Shown here piece by piece: positions 58,897-64,000 of a stretch of 64,000 nucleotides of DNA. Position 1 is the stretch's first letter. Every line of letters starts with the position of its first letter. Source of the stretch: Symbiodinium natans. Lineage: Eukaryota; Sar; Dinophyceae; Suessiales; Symbiodiniaceae. The translations under genes and the position numbers were made by a program. The notes under the pieces were generated by a model. That model did no database searches. It was not told where the DNA came from and worked only from the letters and a program-made list of their open reading frames with translations. Where the stretch lies: assembly GCA_905221605.1 (NCBI GenBank), contig CAJNDS010002751.1:1-64000 (forward strand), written 5' to 3'.

Positions 58897-59155
58897 GTTT
58901 AGGGTTTTAGGAGTTTGGGGTTTAGGAGTTTAGGGTTTAGGAGTTCAGGGTTTAGGGATTTGGGGTTTTAGGGTTTACGCACCCTGAAAACCTATGTTGT
59001 TTTAAACCCACAAAACGCAGGCCTCCACGGCGTCCTTTTCTGCTAGGGTTTAGGGTTTATGGCTTCGCAAAGTCGGACATGTCCTTTTTTGGGGTGTTTC
59101 TTCTGGTCAGGGCTGTAGGGTTCTAGGGTATACACGGGTACGTATTTGTGGACAT

Positions 59156-59315
59156 ATGAGGAAACGTACTGCCGGAGTGCTGCCACTCATAATTTTTTGA
59201 GGGCATAGAGACTGCCTACTCGTAGCAGGTATGCCACATACCTGCTAAGAGTAGGTAGACTCTGTACCCTCAAACAAATTATAAGTGGCAGCACTCCGGC
59301 AGTGCGTTTCCTCAT
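59156..59315. mobile_element. Long near-perfect hairpin K
   Basis: Arms of about 75 bp: ATGAGGAAACGTACTGCCGG ... CCGGCAGTGCGTTTCCTCAT, loop near TATGCCACATA. Single copy here; lies at the right edge of the telomere-repeat-rich domain. Confidence 0.75.
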
Positions 59316-59345
59316 CTTTTTGTCAGGTTGCACGAGGCAAACCGC

Positions 59346-59380
59346 AGCCTAAACCCTAAACCCTAAACCCTAAACCCTAT
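59346..59380 (-). repeat. Last CCCTAAA array of the window
   Basis: Four to five units. No further array occurs in the remaining 4.6 kb. Confidence 0.9.
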
Positions 59381-60228
59381 TTGGAAGCCATGGGCTCTCA
59401 CGGCGCTCCTTTTCTCAGGACCATGCCTCGTACACGAGGGTTCAGCTACACACAACAGCGAAAGCAACAAGATGGCTAACGCTTCTGACTATACACTAGG
59501 ATTTCGTTTTGAAAAAAGGCTATACAAGTTCTACTCAACCTATCTTTACTTGGCCAACCTACGGGTGCACCTGGGGTCTAAACCCTATAGCTGAGGAGGC
59601 ACTTAGGCCAAAGGAGCTGCGGTGCTTTCTTCCATACATGCTGCATGTGCCGATCCACACTCCCCCCTTCGGGGGTTCTAACCCACGAAACACAAGGAAT
59701 CGGCGCAGCTTGAGTGGCAGGTTGAGTGAGATAGGGCTTTTGTTAAGATCCGCCGTACTAACGAGCCTCATGCCATTCTTGAGGTACGGATCTATCAGCT
59801 TTACAAACGGCACCTTTGGACTTTGACTTGCCTTGAGTTCGACAGCCTGGAATGGCCTGCGTATCTCCCTCGTGGAGGCAATCAGAAAGTCGAAAGCAAA
59901 TATGCAAAAAGTGATACGGATGACTCTGCTATCGGCAGAGAAACTTCATCCTTCGGTCCCTTTATGCCCTTAGGCTTACAGGGAGGCACAAAAGAAAAAC
60001 AGGTGATGATACGGGTAGGCGGAATACCCGACGACGTTTTCGACCCCTCCACTGGTATGGCAGTCGGAATGCCTTGTGGAGTCCTCAGTTTTACCACCGG
60101 TATGGCAGTCGGAATGCCTGGTGGTTTCCTTTGTCCGTTAAAAACATAGACTGCAAAAACTCGGACAGTTCTGACGCACATTGTAGCCTATTCCTTTATG
60201 CCTGGCAGGCTTACAGGAAAGGGTTGTG
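59381..60228. other. Unique DNA downstream of the CCCH gene
   Basis: Open frames on both strands (for example - 59559-59813, VKLIDPYLKNGMRLVSTADL, which shares the strand of the CCCH gene). A 22-bp unit GGTATGGCAGTCGGAATGCC occurs twice, at about 60055 and 60100. No gene confirmed; may be the 3' region or part of the same element. Confidence 0.35.
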
Positions 60229-62450
60229 TCAGTCCTGGATCGGTGCTGGCCAGACCAAGAGGAACCCTCTTGGCTGGACTCTTAGCTCCAGCGGGACTGT
60301 CATCCAATGGCCTTTGGTCTGGCAAAGACCTCTAAGAGGGTAGCCTTCTTGGTGGAGCTCACGTAGCACGTCCTTGCCCGGCACCCCAGCTGCAAAACTC
60401 CGAAGGCGAAGGTCTGGCGTTAATACCAGACCTCGACCGCTGGGCCTCTTTTCTTGAAAAAGCCTCATAGGTCGTGTTGGATCGCAGTACTGGCACGAAC
60501 GCTCAGTGTACTGCGACTCTGCCAGCAGACATTTCAGCAGAGTATAGTCCACCTCCGCTTGGCACCCCTGTGGGTCCGGCTCGAACACAATTTCGAGCAC
60601 TGATCCAGGGACTACGTGACTCAACTGTTCCTTCATCACAGGAGGGAAGGAGATGAGGCGGTTCTCATGGCCCGGCAAATGGCTCATTAACCTAGAAAGC
60701 CTGAAACCGCACCTCCAAACTAGCAGTACGCATTCCAGAATGCGACGGGTGCAGTGGACCCTTAGAGGCGCCTCGCTTTCGCCTTGTATAGTAATTATCC
60801 TATACGCTGCGGCGTCCGGGTCTTCACTTATCCTTAGCCTAATCCTATAACCTTCCCTTTGGATTGGCCCTGAACCGTCTGCTTCGGTTGCACTTGCCAC
60901 AGATCTGACTGCAGCTGACGCCGGTTCATGATGGCGGCGGGAATCAGAGGGCCCTGGACGGCTCTCTAAATGAACATTGAGTCCCAAGGACTCCACACGA
61001 CCGAATGTCTCAGTCTTGAGTGCTGCGGGCTTCACGTTGGTTGACTCAGCCCTAAGAGTTAAAACCTCTGGCTTATCAACACTCTCAGTGGCAACCACGT
61101 TAGAAACCAACCTTGTCCCAGCAGGAGCTCGCAAATCTTCCTCCTGCTGCTGCTCTTCCTTTTTCAGCCTTTCATATTCCAGATCCAGGATTTCATCGTG
61201 GGACATCCACAGTCTGTCTGTAACACCACTTCTTTCCTCTGCTTCCTCTTGACCACTAACTGGATTAGAGAGAACAGCAGGGTTAGAAGTTTGAAAAGAC
61301 GATGCCTTCGAAGACCCTTGCGTGGAGCCTTGGCCTGCCGTTTCGCCAGAGACTTCATTGAAAGCTGCTCCGCTTCCGGCCTCATTTGAGGACGATGCTT
61401 CTGGTACGGAGCTCTTTGAAGTCGGATCCTCCTCTTTGATATGCATAGAGGCTAAAGATTCCTTTGAAGGCGGCACCGGTGTTTCATCTTCACCAAGGTG
61501 ACGACTGGTCGTTTGTCTTGTCAATTTCCCGGAAATGTTCAACGGCTGATCTGGAATCACACTCGGAAGGTCGACCGACCCTCTCTTCAAACCCATGCCC
61601 TTTTGTGCTACGCTGTAGTTAAATTCCAGATTGAACTTAGGTTGAACAATCTGTGGTGGCACTTTCGGCACAGGCTGATCGACTTTGACATCAAACTTGG
61701 GTTTGACAATTCCACTGCTTCCGGCAGCATGTCCTTCTCCCTGCGGTGGCGGGAGTTGAGGTCCGGGGAGTAACTTAGGCCTACTAATCCTACTACCCTC
61801 GGGGCCACTTATAACCGATCTAGACCTCACTCTAGGGGGTGGCGGCGGTGTAGGTCTTTGGCCGGAACCCTTAGCCCTGTTGCTCTTAGGTGGCGGCGGA
61901 GGTCTACGCAGTGGGCTCCTTGACCTAGCAGCACCAGATGGTGTTTCGATGGCCTTCACCGAGCACTCACTTGTCAAGCCTCCTTCTTTCACTCGTCGCC
62001 CCCTTAGGAAGTCCTTTGCAGCCTGGATAGCAGCCTTTCTTCGTTGCTCACGTATCTCGAGCAACTCAACGGCTGCCCCTTCGGCGGGCATAGGCAAAGA
62101 TTCAGGAGAACCAATGGAACTTTGTGCAGTTCCTGACGGGGATTTAGGTGGAGTTACAGGACGTCTCCAGGGCGGAGTTGCTCTTTTCTCCACACGTTTA
62201 GGTGGGGTTGACGGTGCACTGCTCCCCCGGTCCTTAGCTCTGCTTGATGAGCCTTCGCCTACATGTCTTCTGGAAGAGGTATGTGTCCGCGCATCAGAGG
62301 AATGCTCATAACGGCACTGGTCACCGTATTTGCAAAACCCCTTCTCGAAATGCGGGCAGGGGCCCCATTCCACCGGAGTGACGCCTGGGTTCTTTGAAGG
62401 AACTGCAGGTGTCCGCGCATCAGAGGAATGCTCATAACGGCACTGGTCAC
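60229..62450 (-). CDS. CCCH zinc-finger protein, downstream part of the broken gene
   Basis: Continues the upstream frame after a frame change within a tandem duplication of about 127 bp. Numbering from the GTG at 62373, the finger has Cys6, Cys14, Cys20 and His24 (C-X7-C-X5-C-X3-H), the usual RNA-binding CCCH spacing. A long Ser/Pro/Arg/Glu-rich, probably disordered region follows (about 25-500). It includes proline runs and a repeated PKFxxxxxx block near 230-260. The last 210 residues look folded, with alternating hydrophobic segments, a CQYC pair and the ending VWPAPIQD. I do not recognise that domain. The 2.2-kb frame has no intron-like breaks and no telomere-type repeats, unlike the rest of the window. 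A recent retrocopy or a mobile-element protein is possible, but no reverse transcriptase or integrase motif is visible downstream. Confidence 0.7.
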
Positions 62451-62533
62451 CAGCTGCAAAACCCTTTCTGGAAATGCGGGCACTGACCCCAATCTACCTG
62501 AGTGGCGCCTGATTTCTTTGGAGGACCTTCACC
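62283..62533. repeat. Tandem duplication of the CCCH-finger segment
   Basis: Two direct copies lie about 127 bp apart, 62283-62408 and 62410-62533. The best-matched parts are 62283-62358 and 62410-62483, 76 and 74 bp long. The 2-bp difference falls where the first copy encodes Lys-Tyr-Gly-Asp of the finger and shifts the frame in the upstream copy. Confidence 0.75.
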
Positions 62534-64000
62534 CGGATACCCCTTTGTTTTATCAAACTCCATAACAACATTGTCCTTTCTTGGGACCTTTAGCACAGGT
62601 GTTGACTCACTTAGGTCCAAGGCTTCAATAAGTTGCCCAGCTAGGGCCTTATCCCTTTTTTCGCCTGGATTTTGTGACAAGTTCTGTGCTGAATTTTGAC
62701 TTGAGGTGCGCTTTTTCGCTTTTGCTGAGAGGTGGTCTCCCCCCAAGCAATGCTCATTGCTTGCACTTTCCTCACCCTTACAGCACGCAAAAGCCATGGC
62801 AAGTGAGACCTGACAAGAAGACCTCTCTGCAACGAAGCGGCCTTCTGTCGCACAGGATGCGAGGTTTTGCTCCCCCGGTGGAGAGCGTCCACGGCGACAC
62901 GCTCTTGGGGTAGGTCTAGTTGTACCCTTGGGCGCAGGACGAGCCCATACTGAATCCAGGACAACCCTAGACACAGGTAAGGCATGAGATGCCTGAGGGA
63001 AAGACGAGGAGATAACAGGATCTCCTGTTGGACCCGATTGGTCAAGGTCTTGCTCCCCCACTTGAAGGAAAGGCGGGTATGCAGCTTGTGTGTTCGACAA
63101 CACCTCAGAGAGCTGCACCGTACCACTTTCTAGAACCCCTGACTCCCCCGGTTGAGGACAACCGAGTTGACCAGGAGTGGTCATATCTGGCAGACTTTGA
63201 GAGGACTGTATTTCCTCGCACACCGACCCATCTGCTTTTGGGATGGGAGCACAAACAGGTTTGCAAGCGCTCGGGGTCGACACAGTCTTGCCCTCATGCG
63301 CGAGCTTAGACCACAACGAATTCAGGACAAACCTGGGCACTTGTGAAGGACAACTCGGCGGTTGATTTGCGTTAACCTGAGGGAAGGTCCTATCCTCGGC
63401 AACACCGCCCGGGAGTCCGCAATGACCAGGATCTGGCTCCCCCGGATGAGGGCAACCAGTTGAACAAGTGACAGTCAGCCTTGGCAGACTCTGATTGGAC
63501 TGAGCTGCGTCGCACTCTACAACATGCAAGGCGTCCCCTTGACCTGTACCTGGAGCTATTGTCAGGACTTCCTTAACTGCAAGCTTGGACCATAGAGAGT
63601 CCAAGACACACCTGGGCACCTGCGCGGAGTGAGGGTCTACCAACACATTGCGTGAAATTAAGGCATTATCCCTCTGCTGTGGTGCCTCTACTCGGCCTTT
63701 AACCGGCAATGGCTTAAACCGGCGTAGTTTCCAAAAGGCATCATTTTTTAACATCCTCAATTTTCGTCTTGTGGACCTATCTACAACCTTCTTGCCGCCC
63801 CCGGCATTTAGTGGCTGAGCACTGATTGAACTCTCATCAGCGGGCTCATCTAGCTCTTCCTCGGAAGTGTCAGCAACGTCGGCCCACTGCATGCGCTGAA
63901 ACACCGACTGGTGCACTGTGTGCCACTGTGCTTGGGAACCACCTGCTGGTGGGACGGCTGTGGGCGCAGCAACCTTAGCCTTTGTTCCTGGGGGATTGGC
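62447..64000 (-). CDS. Long reading frame ending in a broken CCCH finger; 5' end outside window
   Basis: Open on the minus strand from the window edge to a stop at about 62447, so the true start is outside. A GTG at 63916 is not a credible start because the frame stays open upstream. Residue numbers here count from that GTG. An acidic stretch (about 13-30) is followed by a basic stretch (43-70). Three imperfect repeats then carry the motif VPRxVLDSLWSKLA at about 100-113, 193-206 and 315-328. The first two also share a later SQSLP...GCPxPGE block. The frame ends inside a CCCH zinc finger, where CPHFQKGFC is followed by Ser-Trp-stop instead of the Lys-Tyr-Gly-Asp seen in the downstream copy. 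The next gene fragment is in another frame only about 70 bp on, so the two were probably one protein of over 1200 residues. CCCH fingers of this kind usually bind RNA. Whether this is a host gene or part of a mobile element is unknown. No telomere-type repeats occur here. Confidence 0.7.
   Translation of the reverse strand, partial: ANPPGTKAKVAAPTAVPPAGGSQAQWHTVHQSVFQRMQWADVADTSEEELDEPADESSISAQPLNAGGGKKVVDRSTRRKLRMLKNDAFWKLRRFKPLPVKGRVEAPQQRDNALISRNVLVDPHSAQVPRCVLDSLWSKLAVKEVLTIAPGTGQGDALHVVECDAAQSNQSLPRLTVTCSTGCPHPGEPDPGHCGLPGGVAEDRTFPQVNANQPPSCPSQVPRFVLNSLWSKLAHEGKTVSTPSACKPVCAPIPKADGSVCEEIQSSQSLPDMTTPGQLGCPQPGESGVLESGTVQLSEVLSNTQAAYPPFLQVGEQDLDQSGPTGDPVISSSFPQASHALPVSRVVLDSVWARPAPKGTTRPTPRACRRGRSPPGEQNLASCATEGRFVAERSSCQVSLAMAFACCKGEESASNEHCLGGDHLSAKAKKRTSSQNSAQNLSQNPGEKRDKALAGQLIEALDLSESTPVLKVPRKDNVVMEFDKTKGYPGEGPPKKSGATQVDWGQCPHFQKGFCSW

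Noticed and set aside
59500-60228. Reverse transcriptase or integrase downstream of the CCCH gene
   Set aside because: No catalytic YxDD or DDE-type pattern was seen in the open frames; the region stays unassigned.
1-64000. CRISPR array
   Set aside because: Direct repeats with spacers of constant length were not seen; repeated heptamers are contiguous.
1-64000. Dinoflagellate spliced-leader sequence
   Set aside because: The known leader with ATTTTGGCTCAAG was looked for on both strands by eye and not found.

Overview
The window looks like nuclear DNA of a dinoflagellate or a close alveolate relative; no species can be named. Reasons: hundreds of copies of the plant/alveolate telomere heptamer TTTAGGG/CCCTAAA lie throughout an internal region, not only at an end. 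Recognisable genes are few and intronless (43.4-44.2 kb and 60.2-64.0 kb), and coding-like DNA otherwise occurs as GC-rich islands of about 35-150 bp. No bacterial operon, rRNA or confident tRNA was seen, and the 22-nt dinoflagellate spliced leader was not found.

Layout. From 1 to about 59.4 kb the DNA alternates between (i) arrays of telomere-type heptamers in both orientations, (ii) short GC-rich open islands with AG at the left edge and GT or GC at the right edge, and (iii) short inverted-repeat elements of 70-330 bp that fall into at least ten families (called A-L here; MITE-like). Most islands read best on the + strand up to about 44.8 kb and look like exons of one or more heavily split genes. 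Between 45.9 and 52.2 kb four islands read better on the - strand. From 54 kb + strand islands return. Larger coding-like stretches are at 9.0-9.4, 15.8-15.9, 17.3-18.8 and 40.4-40.7 kb. A 255-residue intronless gene at 43.4-44.2 kb has a signal peptide, a Cys-rich segment, an ISG12/IFI6-like segment and a SAM-like tail. A telomere-repeat-free block at 59.4-64 kb carries a long - strand CCCH zinc-finger reading frame, cut by a frameshift inside a tandemly duplicated finger and running off the window.

Main observation. The telomere-type arrays are placed as if they were intron ends. In about three quarters of the islands the left flank is the C strand (CCCTAAA) and the right flank is the G strand (TTTAGGG), so exon junctions read YAG|exon|GTTTAGGG and the heptamer itself supplies a GT donor. 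Copies of several inverted-repeat families are interrupted by telomere-type arrays at sites that already contained a short CCTA or TTTAGGG-like seed. This points to insertion or seeded expansion of telomere sequence at internal sites. I know of inverted-repeat introners in dinoflagellates but do not know of telomere-repeat introns.

Limits. All exon calls come from eye reading of short GC-rich stretches, where open frames are common on both strands. Transcript data would settle them. Family assignments rest on visible motifs only.
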